A DNA stretch of 64,000 nt from SHVO01 sp041919675. GTDB lineage: Bacteria; Pseudomonadota; Alphaproteobacteria; Rhodospirillales; Rhodospirillaceae. Within the stretch, counting starts at the first letter, position 1, and the number at the start of each line of letters is the position of its first letter. This document shows, one piece after another, positions 17,018 to 25,838 of the stretch. The position numbers and the translations under genes are program-made. The notes beneath the pieces were generated by a model that searched no databases, was not told where the DNA came from, and was given only the letters and a program-made list of their open reading frames with translations. The stretch covers positions 4,371 through 68,370 of the forward strand of contig JAYRTJ010000006.1 of the NCBI GenBank assembly GCA_041919675.1, in the 5' to 3' direction.

Positions 17018-18205
17018 TTACCGCGCCCCGCTGGTGGAAACCTTGCCGTGGTCCGGTCCCGCGACCGTATCGGCCACCTGTTTTTCCGGATGCACCACGC
17101 GCGCACGAACGCCCGTGACCATGAGCGTGCCGGAAATGGCGGTGTTCGCTCCGGTCTCCGGATCGGGGTAAGCGTCGGCCAGCCGGCGCAGCGCCTTGTA
17201 GAAGGACCTCGAATCGAGCTTCCCGTAGCTGATCTGATGCGAACCGAAGCGGCGATTGACCCCGCGGTAATGGCTTTCGATATCGATATAGCCCGCGATG
17301 GCGCCTTCGATTTTCTCCGGCGACAGCTTCAACTCGAAGTGCGTGTCGTGCATGAGCTCGGTCGCGGCCTCCTCGTGCTGATGCTGCGTCGGCCACACGA
17401 AATCGCCCGACTTCGTGGTCGTCAGCACGCCGGCGACGATCTTGCCTTTGAACGTATGGATGAAATCCCGGCCGTAGACCGTGTCGATGCGCTGCGTGGT
17501 ATCGACCTGGAAGTCACCCTTCGCGTCCCGCACCAGGGCGTCGAGGCCGCGGTATGTGGTGATCGTCACGTCGTCGTCGTTTTCAAGACTGTCGACGTCC
17601 GTCAACTCGATGATGGTGCGATTGTAGGTCCTGCTCTCGAAGTATTGCGTTTCGAAAAGAACCTGCGAGGACCCCAGGCGATAACTGGGGATGCAGCCGA
17701 CCGCGCGGTAGAGCTGGTTGTCGATCCCGGGTTTTCCGTCGGGCGACGTGAAATCGCTGGGCTTTACCTTACCGTCGAGGTTGACGCCGTAGCTGATCTT
17801 TCCTTCGATTTCCTGGACGGGAAATTTGTCGGGGCCGGCCTTCGGCCACCACACCTCGGCTTCGCGCGCAATCGTGGTGTCGGCCAGCTGATATTTTTTG
17901 CCTTCGATCTGCGGATACATCGCGGCGAACTGCTCGCGGGCGCCGAAGTCGTAAAGACCCTTCGGGCATTCGGCGTTGGTTTCCTTCCCCGCCGCATCCA
18001 TCGCCTGGTAGATGCCGTAGGTGCGCGTGGTGAGCACGTAACCGATCGTGCGGCCGGATATTCCGGATTCATTCGCGGCAAAAGCGGGCGCGGCAAAAGC
18101 GAGCGCGGCGAAAGCGAGACCGCCGCCGGCGCAGATCGTCGCGGCAACGCCGGCGACCGCCATTTTGAGCGCCCCGCGCCGCGCGTTCGAGATTTCCTTT
18201 TTCAC
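17018..18205 (-). CDS. Secreted protein of unknown function in the DUF1592 cluster
   Basis: The protein is about 395 residues from GTG 18205, which has GAGGGAGA six bases upstream; ATG 18220 lacks a ribosome site. The signal region (ALKMAVAGVAATICAGGGLA) ends in a short repeated Ala-Phe motif before ANESG. The mature part is polar, with two cysteines (TNAECPKGLYDFG and RAVGCIPSYR) that could form a disulfide. Parts such as FVWPTQHQHEEAATELMHDT and a C-terminal ISGTLMVTGVRARVVHPE look like beta-rich lipid- or lectin-like folds, but I recognise no family. It follows the COG4315 gene by about 20 bases and precedes the DUF1592 gene, so it belongs to the same export system. Confidence 0.7.
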   Translation of the reverse strand: MKKEISNARRGALKMAVAGVAATICAGGGLAFAALAFAAPAFAANESGISGRTIGYVLTTRTYGIYQAMDAAGKETNAECPKGLYDFGAREQFAAMYPQIEGKKYQLADTTIAREAEVWWPKAGPDKFPVQEIEGKISYGVNLDGKVKPSDFTSPDGKPGIDNQLYRAVGCIPSYRLGSSQVLFETQYFESRTYNRTIIELTDVDSLENDDDVTITTYRGLDALVRDAKGDFQVDTTQRIDTVYGRDFIHTFKGKIVAGVLTTTKSGDFVWPTQHQHEEAATELMHDTHFELKLSPEKIEGAIAGYIDIESHYRGVNRRFGSHQISYGKLDSRSFYKALRRLADAYPDPETGANTAISGTLMVTGVRARVVHPEKQVADTVAGPDHGKVSTSGAR

Positions 18206-18227
18206 CTGCGTCTCCCTCATCTGCTGA

Positions 18228-19616
18228 CTAGCGGCCGCCGCGCCCGGCATAACCGTCGCGCGTTTCAAAAATGTCGCGGTAGATGATCGCGGCATAGCCG
18301 TTGCGCCCGCCGTTGGCCTCGCCCCATCCGTTCGCATTGATGTCGGTGGGCTTACGGTCGCCATAACCCTTGTACCCGGCGAAGGTGTAGATGGGACGGC
18401 CGCGGAACGTGTAGACGTTCAGCGCTCCCGGGGCGCCCGCCGCAGCCTGCTTTCCGGTTTTCGGGTCGATCGGCATCGTCCCCCAAACCTGGTTTCCGGT
18501 CTTCGTCCCCGTGGGCGCGATCAGATAAGGGAAGGCCTTGATGCAGAGATCGGGATCGCCGCCGCCGCACATTGCAAAGCGATAAAGTTGCGGCGAGTCC
18601 GGCGTGTCGCAGCTCAGCTGATCGGGCGCATCGTCGGTACACACATACCGATAGATCGTCATGCCGTTTGAATCACCGAGCCCCATGCCGACGATCGTCG
18701 GCTTCATCACGAAACCGGCGGGCGGTTTCGGCGTCATCTGGGTGTACACATTCCGCCAGCCCGGGATATCGCTGCCGTTCTGCGACCCCAATTTCGTGTC
18801 CTCGATGTAGCGGTAGACCGGACGTCCGCGGAACGCCCACTGCAACACGCCCGGCGAACGCTCGAACGGCGTCCACTCGCCAACCCGCGTCGCGGAGGTT
18901 GCCGCAAGAATGGGTTCCCACTCGCTCAGGCACTCGTCTTTGCAATTGGACTTGTTGCGGCCGTCGCGGTCGTACGTGTAGACGGACAAGCCGTTGCGCA
19001 ACGTCACCAGGCGCCCCGCCATCGTCGTATGCACCGCGAATTGGCCGGGCACATTCGATTCGGCGCCGAGCGGGTTGCGCACCGCGCCGCCTTCGCCGAT
19101 GAAACCGAGGTCGGTCCCGCCCAGCACGTCGCCCGGGCGCTTGTCCAAAACGGACGTGTACAGACCGTAGCCGTCATAGGCCCATTGCTTCGTGCCGTCG
19201 GGACGCGTGAGGACCGTCCACTTGCCTATCGGCTTTGCGTCGGCCGGCGCATGCACCACGGGCCATAACGTCGTACAGGCGGGCCGGGTTTCGGCCTCGG
19301 GCATCAGCAGCCCGCCGGGATACGGGCTCTGCGTGCCGCTGCTTTCGCGCGCGGGTTCGCCGCCGCACGTGGGCTTGCCCCTGTCCTCGCCCGCGGTGCC
19401 GTTGCGCAAGGTCCGCTTCGGCCAGGTGTAGAGGGTCTTTCCTTGCCCGTCGGCATAGACCGGCCCCTCCAGTTCGTTGACGAGCACCTGGAAACCGGGC
19501 GGCATCGGCACGCGGGCAAAATCTTCTTTCGGCTCCGCCGCTTGGAGGGTCGACAGCCCGGCCATCGCCGTGAAACCGGCGATCGAGAGGAAGAGAATAT
19601 TCAGGCGAAGTTGCAT
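18228..19616 (-). CDS. COG4315-type secreted repeat protein (Yx(F/W/Y)xxD motifs)
   Basis: The protein is 462 residues from ATG 19616, with a signal peptide ending at LSTLQAAE. The mature part repeats a beta motif in which a Tyr-x-aromatic pair is followed by an acidic residue: KTLYTWPKR, YGLYTSVLDK, LSVYTYDRDGRNKSNCKDEC, RPVYRYIEDTK, MTIYRYVCTDD and RPIYTFAGYKGYGD. The third copy has the S/N-C-x-x-x-C-x-x-x-W pattern typical of the family. The family's function is unknown; members are periplasmic or lipoproteins and often sit beside redox proteins. At least five copies make this longer than common members of about 130-170 residues. It starts 190 bases after the binding-protein gene. Confidence 0.85.
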   Translation of the reverse strand: MQLRLNILFLSIAGFTAMAGLSTLQAAEPKEDFARVPMPPGFQVLVNELEGPVYADGQGKTLYTWPKRTLRNGTAGEDRGKPTCGGEPARESSGTQSPYPGGLLMPEAETRPACTTLWPVVHAPADAKPIGKWTVLTRPDGTKQWAYDGYGLYTSVLDKRPGDVLGGTDLGFIGEGGAVRNPLGAESNVPGQFAVHTTMAGRLVTLRNGLSVYTYDRDGRNKSNCKDECLSEWEPILAATSATRVGEWTPFERSPGVLQWAFRGRPVYRYIEDTKLGSQNGSDIPGWRNVYTQMTPKPPAGFVMKPTIVGMGLGDSNGMTIYRYVCTDDAPDQLSCDTPDSPQLYRFAMCGGGDPDLCIKAFPYLIAPTGTKTGNQVWGTMPIDPKTGKQAAAGAPGALNVYTFRGRPIYTFAGYKGYGDRKPTDINANGWGEANGGRNGYAAIIYRDIFETRDGYAGRGGR

Positions 19617-19806
19617 CGTCAGGTGTCTCTCTCGTGTTCGATCGAGGGTTAGGCGCCGCCGCCCCCTACTCCCAAGTACGCAGGTCCTCCGACGAACCCG
19701 ACAGTTGGCTCCGGCGCCGGTTTCCCCTGCCGCACCGCACTTTTTGCAATGCAATAGAGCTCGTTTTTCGGGATTGGCCCGGCCGCCGGGCCCGTCCTCC
19801 GCCGCG

Positions 19807-20550
19807 CTATTTCTTCAACGGGATGAGGCCCGCATCCTTATAGGCTTGAGCGGCGCCCGCCGACGCGAGCACGTCGATCACCTTCGCGGCATCCTGCGCG
19901 CGGCGACCGGTTTTCACCGCCGCCGCCGTCACCACGATCCGCAGTTGATGCTCGTCGGGCAGCGGCACGATGTTCGTCAGGCCCGCGAGACGAAGCTCGC
20001 TGATTTGCTGACCGACGGAGGCGAGCTTGCCCTCGATGATCCGCGTGCCCATGAGCCCCGCGCCGGTCTGGCTCTTCGCCTTCATCGCTTCGGTGAGGCC
20101 GAGCTTCTCAATGACGCCCGCGATGTGGCGGCCGCTCTGCGCGGTCGAATAGCCGAAGGACGGCGTTTCCGTCAGGAACCTGGCGAGGTCTTGCGAGGAC
20201 GCGAGTTTAGGCGGCTTCGCATCACGCGCCACGGCGATGCCCACCGTGGAGACCGCCACGTCGTGCTGCCCGTCCACACGCGCACGCATGGCTTCGGGGG
20301 CGAGCGAGTTCTTGGAGGTGACCACGAGATCGCCCGCGTCGCCCTTTGTCAGCCGTTCGACAATGACGTCGGTGGTCGCGAATTCGAGCGCGATCGCGAC
20401 GCCCGCTTGCGCCTCGATGACCGGCGTCAGGGCCGTGACCGCGGCTTGCGCATAAGCCGGGACCAAAACACGCAACGGCGCATCGGCGGCAAATGCCGGG
20501 TTGACGGCCAGCAGGAGGACGACGGCGCCGACGAATTTCGCGAATGTCAT
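19807..20550 (-). CDS. Orphan ModA-like periplasmic substrate-binding protein
   Basis: The protein is 247 residues from ATG 20550, with GAGGA seven bases upstream. The signal peptide ends at NPAFAAD. The type-II binding-protein fold is seen in LRVLVPAYAQAAVTALTPVIEAQ (start of lobe 1), GDAGDLVVTSKNS, VGIAVARDAKPP, FGYSTAQSGRHIAG and the C-terminal VIDVLASAGAAQAYKDAGL, as in molybdate-binding ModA. The GxxADV-type oxyanion segment is modified, so the ligand may not be molybdate. No permease or ATPase gene is adjacent, so it may act as a sensor or carrier for the periplasmic pathway. It shares the strand and series of the receptor cluster. Confidence 0.8.
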   Translation of the reverse strand: MTFAKFVGAVVLLLAVNPAFAADAPLRVLVPAYAQAAVTALTPVIEAQAGVAIALEFATTDVIVERLTKGDAGDLVVTSKNSLAPEAMRARVDGQHDVAVSTVGIAVARDAKPPKLASSQDLARFLTETPSFGYSTAQSGRHIAGVIEKLGLTEAMKAKSQTGAGLMGTRIIEGKLASVGQQISELRLAGLTNIVPLPDEHQLRIVVTAAAVKTGRRAQDAAKVIDVLASAGAAQAYKDAGLIPLKK

Positions 20551-20642
20551 GGGCACGTCCTCATCGACAACTTGGAAAGATAGACACGGATTTCAGCGAG
20601 ACCCGGGCCGCGACATTTGCGCCGCGGCCCGGCCCCTTACGT

Positions 20643-21725
20643 CTACTTCTGCAAAATCAGCTTCTGAACGCGCCAGTTGGACGTTTCGGCAACGTAGATC
20701 AGGTACTCGGACGGACAGGCGAGCTGATGGCCGCCGGAGAACGAACCGAGTTGGCGGCCCGAGCGCCCGATGACGCCGAGCACTTTGCCGTCCGTCGTGA
20801 GCTTGAAGATGCGCCCCGGCCAGGTCGACTCTCCGAGGAACAGGACTTTGTCGTTGTCCGGCGGGATACACAGCGAGTTGGGCGCGCCGACGCCCTGGTT
20901 GATGGCCTCGCCCTTCGGCGTATTGCCGTTGACGGACCGGCTGGTCGGATCGGGCGGCACCGTGACAGAGAATTTCCGCAGGAATTTCCCGTCCACGTCG
21001 AAAACCTGAACGCGCTGGTTTCCGCGATCGCCGACATAAACGTTGTCGTTCTTATCGATGGCAATGGCGTGCGGCGTGCGGAATTGACCGTCGCCGGTGC
21101 CGTGGTCGCCCCACATTTTCACGAAGTCGCCGTTCTTGTCGAACTTGGCCACGCGCGCGTTGACGTAACCGTCGGTGATGTAGGAGTTGCCTTTGGAATC
21201 CCAAGCGATGTCCGTCGGCAAGCGGAAGTTCCCCTCGACCGCCGGCAGATGTTCGCCCGGCTTCGGCTTGGGACCGCCGCCGCCCTCGACTTCCGCCACC
21301 CCTTCCTGCCTGCGGCCGTACACCGTCATGACGCGGCCCGCCGGACTGAACTGGACGATCATGTTCGAACCCTTGTCGATCGTCCAGATGTTGTCGGCCT
21401 TGTCGATGCGCACGCTGTGCGCGGCCGCGAAACCATAAAGGCCCTTGCCGATCTCGCGGATGAATTTGCCGCTCGCGTCGAACTCATACAGTTGAGCCGC
21501 CGCCTGCCCGAAAACGGGCCCCGCGATTTCAGGCGTCGAGCGCGTAAAGACGAAAACATTGCCTTTCGAGTTGGTCGCGACGCCAGCCACTTCACCGAAG
21601 TTCTGGCCGTTGGGCAGATCCGGAAAATTCGGAACCGACGTGAATTTGATTTGAGGCACGCTTTGTTGCGCCAGCGCCGGGCCGGCCAGGAACGCCAGAA
21701 GAAGCGCCGCGAGATGTTTTTTCAC
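20643..21725 (-). CDS. NHL beta-propeller, peptidyl-hydroxyglycine amidating lyase-like
   Basis: The 360-residue protein has a clear signal peptide (cleavage near GPALAQ). It has NHL-type blades: FRLPTDIAWDSKGNSYITDG, NARVAKFDKNGDFVKMWG, and RTPHAIAIDKNDNVYVGDRG. This spacing resembles the lyase domain of peptidylglycine alpha-amidating enzymes (PAL). His103, His219 and His333 occupy equivalent positions in successive blades, matching the three zinc-binding histidines of PAL as known from the mammalian enzyme. PAL splits N-acyl-alpha-hydroxyglycine into an amide and glyoxylate; whether this protein does so is inference. It is the first gene after the receptor, 83 bases downstream, so its action on the imported compound is plausible. 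Confidence 0.83.
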   Translation of the reverse strand: MKKHLAALLLAFLAGPALAQQSVPQIKFTSVPNFPDLPNGQNFGEVAGVATNSKGNVFVFTRSTPEIAGPVFGQAAAQLYEFDASGKFIREIGKGLYGFAAAHSVRIDKADNIWTIDKGSNMIVQFSPAGRVMTVYGRRQEGVAEVEGGGGPKPKPGEHLPAVEGNFRLPTDIAWDSKGNSYITDGYVNARVAKFDKNGDFVKMWGDHGTGDGQFRTPHAIAIDKNDNVYVGDRGNQRVQVFDVDGKFLRKFSVTVPPDPTSRSVNGNTPKGEAINQGVGAPNSLCIPPDNDKVLFLGESTWPGRIFKLTTDGKVLGVIGRSGRQLGSFSGGHQLACPSEYLIYVAETSNWRVQKLILQK

Positions 21726-21808
21726 TTAAGTCCTCCCCGATGGAAAACGATGGACGGATCTCACGCCCGGCAGGCCATGGCCGCCGGACGTGAGAGTCTC
21801 TCTGCGTC

Positions 21809-24800
21809 TTAGTAGGTAAAGCGCAGGCCGGCGCGGAACACGGTCCCCATGATGTCGTAGATACCGGCCGCTCCCGTCGCCAAGTTGATGTAATTGGCGA
21901 CGGTCGGGATTTGCGCGGGGTCGCGGTTGAAGATGTTCTTCACGGTGAAGTACGCCGTCGAACGCGCGGGCCCCAGATCGAACGCATAGGAGAAGTTGGT
22001 GTCGAGGTAGAAGGCGCCGGGCAAGCGGTTGTTGTTCACCGTCAGGTTGGCCGCCGTCGACGTCGGGCAACCCGTCGTGCACTCGATATACTCGGCGTTG
22101 AGAAGCCCCGAGCTGAGGGCGCGGCCGGTCACGGTGACCGTGATCGGATCGAGGTTATAGGTTGCCGAGGCGTTCAATCTCCAATTCGGCGGAGACCCGC
22201 CGCTGTTCACGCCGACCTGATTGGTGGGCGGTGAAAGCTTATTGTCCTGGTAGTTGCGCAGATAGAAGGTCGCGTTGCCGTGCAGCGTGACGCTGCCGTC
22301 GAAGTCGGAAAACACGTCCGCAAGCTCGAAGCGATAGCTCGATTCGACGTCGACGCCCCTGAGGTCCTGCTCCGCGATATTGAAGTTCTGCCGTCTCACT
22401 TCGTTGATCACGCCGTTGATGCGCGTGATGTTGGGGCAGAACTCGGGCCGCTGGCCGTTGACGCAGTAGTCAATGATGTTCTGGGAGGTGACGGTGCCGA
22501 TGCCGCCCTTCAGTTTCACGTTCCAATAGTCGACGGACGCGCTGAAGCCTTCGAGGAAGCTCGGCTGCAACACCACGCCGACGCCCAGCGTGTCGGCCTT
22601 TTCCGGCTCCAGGTTGGCATTTCCCGACGCGAACTGCCGGACCGTCGGCGTGGAGTTCGTAACGGGATCCCGAAGCGTTCCCAGCGAGAAGGCCGAGGGC
22701 TGGAACAGTTCCTGGATGTTCGGCGCGCGGATGTCGCGAGAGCGCGTCACGCGAAGCCGGATATCGGGAATCGGCGCGAACGTCGTTCCCAGCTTCCACG
22801 TGGTCACATAGCCGGCCAAGCTATAGTCCGTCGCACGGACGGCGGCGCTGACGTCCCAACTGTCGGCAAAGGAGGCGTCATTGACGATCGGGATAACGGT
22901 TTCGATCGCGCCTTCGGTCACGGACTGCTTGCCGTCGAGCACCGGCAGGTTGGCGACGTTGTGGCCGCTCACGACCGACGTCGCGTCGGGGGTGTTGAGC
23001 ACGTCTTCGATGCGGTGTTCCGCGCTGAGCGCCAAGGACACGGGGCCGGCCGGAAGAGAGAAAGGCTCGCCCGAAACCGAGGCGGAAAAGACGGCCTGTT
23101 GGACCTTGTTCCAGCTTTGAGAATCGATGCCGGTCATATAGGCGCGGCCGCCGGAGTTTTCATTATTGACGCCGATCCCCATGGGATTCCACGGCGAGCA
23201 CGGATGGCTCGGGTCAGTCAGCTTGATGCGGCAAACGATGGCGCCCGTCGTCGGGTGGTACACCGCGTCCGTCGCGAGACGGAAGTTCTCGAGCGTAAAC
23301 GTGTTGTAGAAATGCAGCAGCGGACGGCTGACCCCGTAGGACGCATATGCGTTCCAGTTCCACTCCGAACTGAACGCATCGAATTTGCCGTCGAACCCCA
23401 AGGAGTTCTGGTTCGTGATGCGCAGATTGTCGGCATAGTGGTCGCCCATGTCGTAGTTCCAGCTGCCGACCTGGATCGTCGTGACGTTGGCGGCGAGCAT
23501 GGCCGCGCGCACCGTCGCCGGAAGATACGCGTTATCGATCCTGACGGCCGGCCCTGTCGCGTTGAGAGTCTGCGGCGGGCTGACGACACCTTGCTCGCGT
23601 GAACTGGTCCACGACGACTGAACGTGGAAATTCACATTGTCGGTCAGGTCGTACGCCACGCGGGCGAAGACGTTCTGGCGATGGGCCTCGAACGCCATCT
23701 GGTAGTGCTGCCGGTAGTCCGTGGCCTGCCAATCGCCGCCTTGCGTGTTCGACGCCGTGGTGATCGGCCCGTAGTTGAACTGATAGGGAACGCCGCCCTG
23801 CCCGAAAGCGACCCCCTTCAGCGGACCGGAGACGACCATCCCGCCCCACGTCCCGCCGGTGAATCCGACATTGTCGAGCACGAGCTGGTTTGGCTGCCCG
23901 TTGGTCGCGGTATAGGCGGGATTCAACATCATCACGCGGCCGATGCGGTTCCACTTGCGCCCGCCGTCCCCGTCGGTCCCGCCGTTGTACGACTCTTCGC
24001 CGGACAGCAGAACGTGGCCGCGGCCGTTGGCGAACGGGAACCCGGCGGATAATTTGACCGAGAAGTTCTTGGCGTCGCCGTAAACGGTCATACCGGCGCT
24101 GACATCGCCTTTGATGCCGGTGAAATTCTTATCGAGAACGAAGTTCACGACGCCCGCGACGGCGTCCGAACCGTACACGGCCGACGCGCCGCCGGTGACG
24201 ATGTCGACACGCGTGACCAGCTGTTGCGGATAGGAGCTGATATCCACGTTCTGGCCAGACGCCGACGATCCGACGGTCCGTTGGCCGTCGAGGAGAATCA
24301 GCGTTCTTTCCGCACCGAGACTGCGCAGGTTCGCGTTGCTTTGACCGCTGGTGGACGACGACAGGCCGGCGGACGTCGTTGCGCTTACGCCGGCCCCGGA
24401 GAAGGCGGGCATTTCCGCAATGAGCACCGCGAGATTGGGATCGGGCCTGTTCGCCAATTGCTCGGCCCCGATGACGGCGAGAGGCGTCGGCGCCTCATAC
24501 CCCTCGCGCACGATGCGCGATCCCGTCACGACCACCTCCTCGAGAGGCCCCACCGGCTGCACGGACGCCGCCTGGCTGGACCCGGACGATTGCGGAGGCA
24601 CCGCGGCGCCCTCGGCCGCGACCTTCGTGAAAGTTGAAACTTCAGAGGTTCTCTGCGGTCCCGCGACGACATAGACGCCTTTGCCGTTCGTCCTGACCGT
24701 CAGGCCCGTCCCGGCGACGAGCGCATTCAACGCTTCTTCCGCGGTCAAGCGTCCGGCGACACCCGCGGTGCGCAGGTTGGCGACTTCCTTCTCGGAAAAC

Positions 24801-25033
24801 GCGAGAGAGATCCCCGTTCTGCTCTCCACCTCGCGCAGCCCCGCGGTGAGTGTGGTTGCGCCGATTTGCATGTCATAGCGCTGGTTCGGTTCGGCGGCCC
24901 AGGACGTATTCCCGTAAATCGCCGGCGTGAGCGCCAGCGTGGACATCAAGACCGTCCGCAAACACTTGCGCTTCAGTCCGCGGAATATTCCCCCCGCCGC
25001 CACAACGGACGTCGTCGTTTTCGAACGCAACAT
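21809..25033 (-). CDS. Large TonB-dependent receptor with STN signalling domain
   Basis: The protein is 1074 residues from ATG 25033, which has GGGGGGA upstream. The signal peptide ends near NTSWAAEP. The STN domain spans about residues 50-120 (YDMQIGATTLTAGLREVESR; AGTGLTVRTNGKGVYVVAG). A TonB box near LEEVVVTGSRI precedes a plug with LRSLGAERTLILLDGQR and RVDIVTGGASAVYGSDAVAG. The C-terminal barrel ends RAGLRFTY. These features match the large receptors that take up oligomers or complex organic substrates. The sigma and fecR genes for its control lie divergently upstream (25290-26863). It heads the minus-strand series down to 12441, so it is probably both the sensor and the entry port for that pathway. 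Confidence 0.92.
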   Translation of the reverse strand: MLRSKTTTSVVAAGGIFRGLKRKCLRTVLMSTLALTPAIYGNTSWAAEPNQRYDMQIGATTLTAGLREVESRTGISLAFSEKEVANLRTAGVAGRLTAEEALNALVAGTGLTVRTNGKGVYVVAGPQRTSEVSTFTKVAAEGAAVPPQSSGSSQAASVQPVGPLEEVVVTGSRIVREGYEAPTPLAVIGAEQLANRPDPNLAVLIAEMPAFSGAGVSATTSAGLSSSTSGQSNANLRSLGAERTLILLDGQRTVGSSASGQNVDISSYPQQLVTRVDIVTGGASAVYGSDAVAGVVNFVLDKNFTGIKGDVSAGMTVYGDAKNFSVKLSAGFPFANGRGHVLLSGEESYNGGTDGDGGRKWNRIGRVMMLNPAYTATNGQPNQLVLDNVGFTGGTWGGMVVSGPLKGVAFGQGGVPYQFNYGPITTASNTQGGDWQATDYRQHYQMAFEAHRQNVFARVAYDLTDNVNFHVQSSWTSSREQGVVSPPQTLNATGPAVRIDNAYLPATVRAAMLAANVTTIQVGSWNYDMGDHYADNLRITNQNSLGFDGKFDAFSSEWNWNAYASYGVSRPLLHFYNTFTLENFRLATDAVYHPTTGAIVCRIKLTDPSHPCSPWNPMGIGVNNENSGGRAYMTGIDSQSWNKVQQAVFSASVSGEPFSLPAGPVSLALSAEHRIEDVLNTPDATSVVSGHNVANLPVLDGKQSVTEGAIETVIPIVNDASFADSWDVSAAVRATDYSLAGYVTTWKLGTTFAPIPDIRLRVTRSRDIRAPNIQELFQPSAFSLGTLRDPVTNSTPTVRQFASGNANLEPEKADTLGVGVVLQPSFLEGFSASVDYWNVKLKGGIGTVTSQNIIDYCVNGQRPEFCPNITRINGVINEVRRQNFNIAEQDLRGVDVESSYRFELADVFSDFDGSVTLHGNATFYLRNYQDNKLSPPTNQVGVNSGGSPPNWRLNASATYNLDPITVTVTGRALSSGLLNAEYIECTTGCPTSTAANLTVNNNRLPGAFYLDTNFSYAFDLGPARSTAYFTVKNIFNRDPAQIPTVANYINLATGAAGIYDIMGTVFRAGLRFTY

Positions 25034-25289
25034 AGCTTCCCCCCAAAGGATGTTGTTCTCTCGCGATAGTTTGCGAGCCCACGAAAAAAAGTATCGGTTT
25101 GCCTCCCAGCAAAGCCCTATACGCAAGTGCCTTCGGCAACCCGACAGGCGCAGGTTCGAAAAAGATCACATGCATGTGCCGCACATTTAGATGCAGTGCG
25201 AAACGCGAAGGGCCTACCCAGTCGCGCTTTTATCTAGTTAAATCTTCCGCGCGTTCCGGCGCACCGCCGGCGGGGGAGAGCGTTCTAGC

Positions 25290-25838
25290 GTGGGGATGGA
25301 TGATAGCAACGCATTAGGACCGCGGCTGCGCTTAGAAGAAGTCATCCTTCTATATGAGCAGGAGTTGCGAAGGTTCTTGACTAAACACCTGCGGAACAGC
25401 GCGGATATCGACGACTGCCTTCAAGAGACTTTTCTTAAAATATGGACAAGCGCCCAGCGGCATGAGTTGCGGGACGATATCCGGGGGTATGTATTCACCG
25501 TGGCTTTGAATGTGATCCGGGACAAACGGCGCCGCGACCAGGCGAGACGCAGGGATTTACATACAGAGATGTCGGATTCCATCGAGAGCGTGCGTACTGT
25601 AGGGGTGGAGGACCAGCTTTACTGGACGGAAGCCGTGAGATTGATGGAATCGGAGCTGCAGGCCCTGCGGCCTTCGACACGAAACATCTTTTTGAAGTAC
25701 CACTTGGAGCACAAGACCTACGCCGACATTGCAAACGAACTGGGGATCTCGGTTCGCACGGTCGAGCGGGAAATCGCGCGGGCAATGCAGCATATGACCG
25801 CAGTCTTGGGAAATTCACTTTTTGTAAACGATCGATGA
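25290..25838 (+). CDS. ECF sigma factor, FecI type (second set)
   Basis: The protein is 182 residues from GTG 25290, with GGGGGAGAG nine bases upstream; ATG 25296 is too close to that site. Region 2 is seen in LRRFLTKHLRNSADIDDCLQ and the RGYVFTVALNVIRDKRRRD stretch. Region 4 is LEHKTYADIANELGISVRTV followed by EREIARAMQHM. Its stop overlaps the fecR start by four bases, so the two are translationally coupled. The divergent STN receptor 256 bases away is its natural target. Sequence differs clearly from the sigma factor at 7979, so the two sets are not recent duplicates. Confidence 0.92.
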   Translation: MGMDDSNALGPRLRLEEVILLYEQELRRFLTKHLRNSADIDDCLQETFLKIWTSAQRHELRDDIRGYVFTVALNVIRDKRRRDQARRRDLHTEMSDSIESVRTVGVEDQLYWTEAVRLMESELQALRPSTRNIFLKYHLEHKTYADIANELGISVRTVEREIARAMQHMTAVLGNSLFVNDR

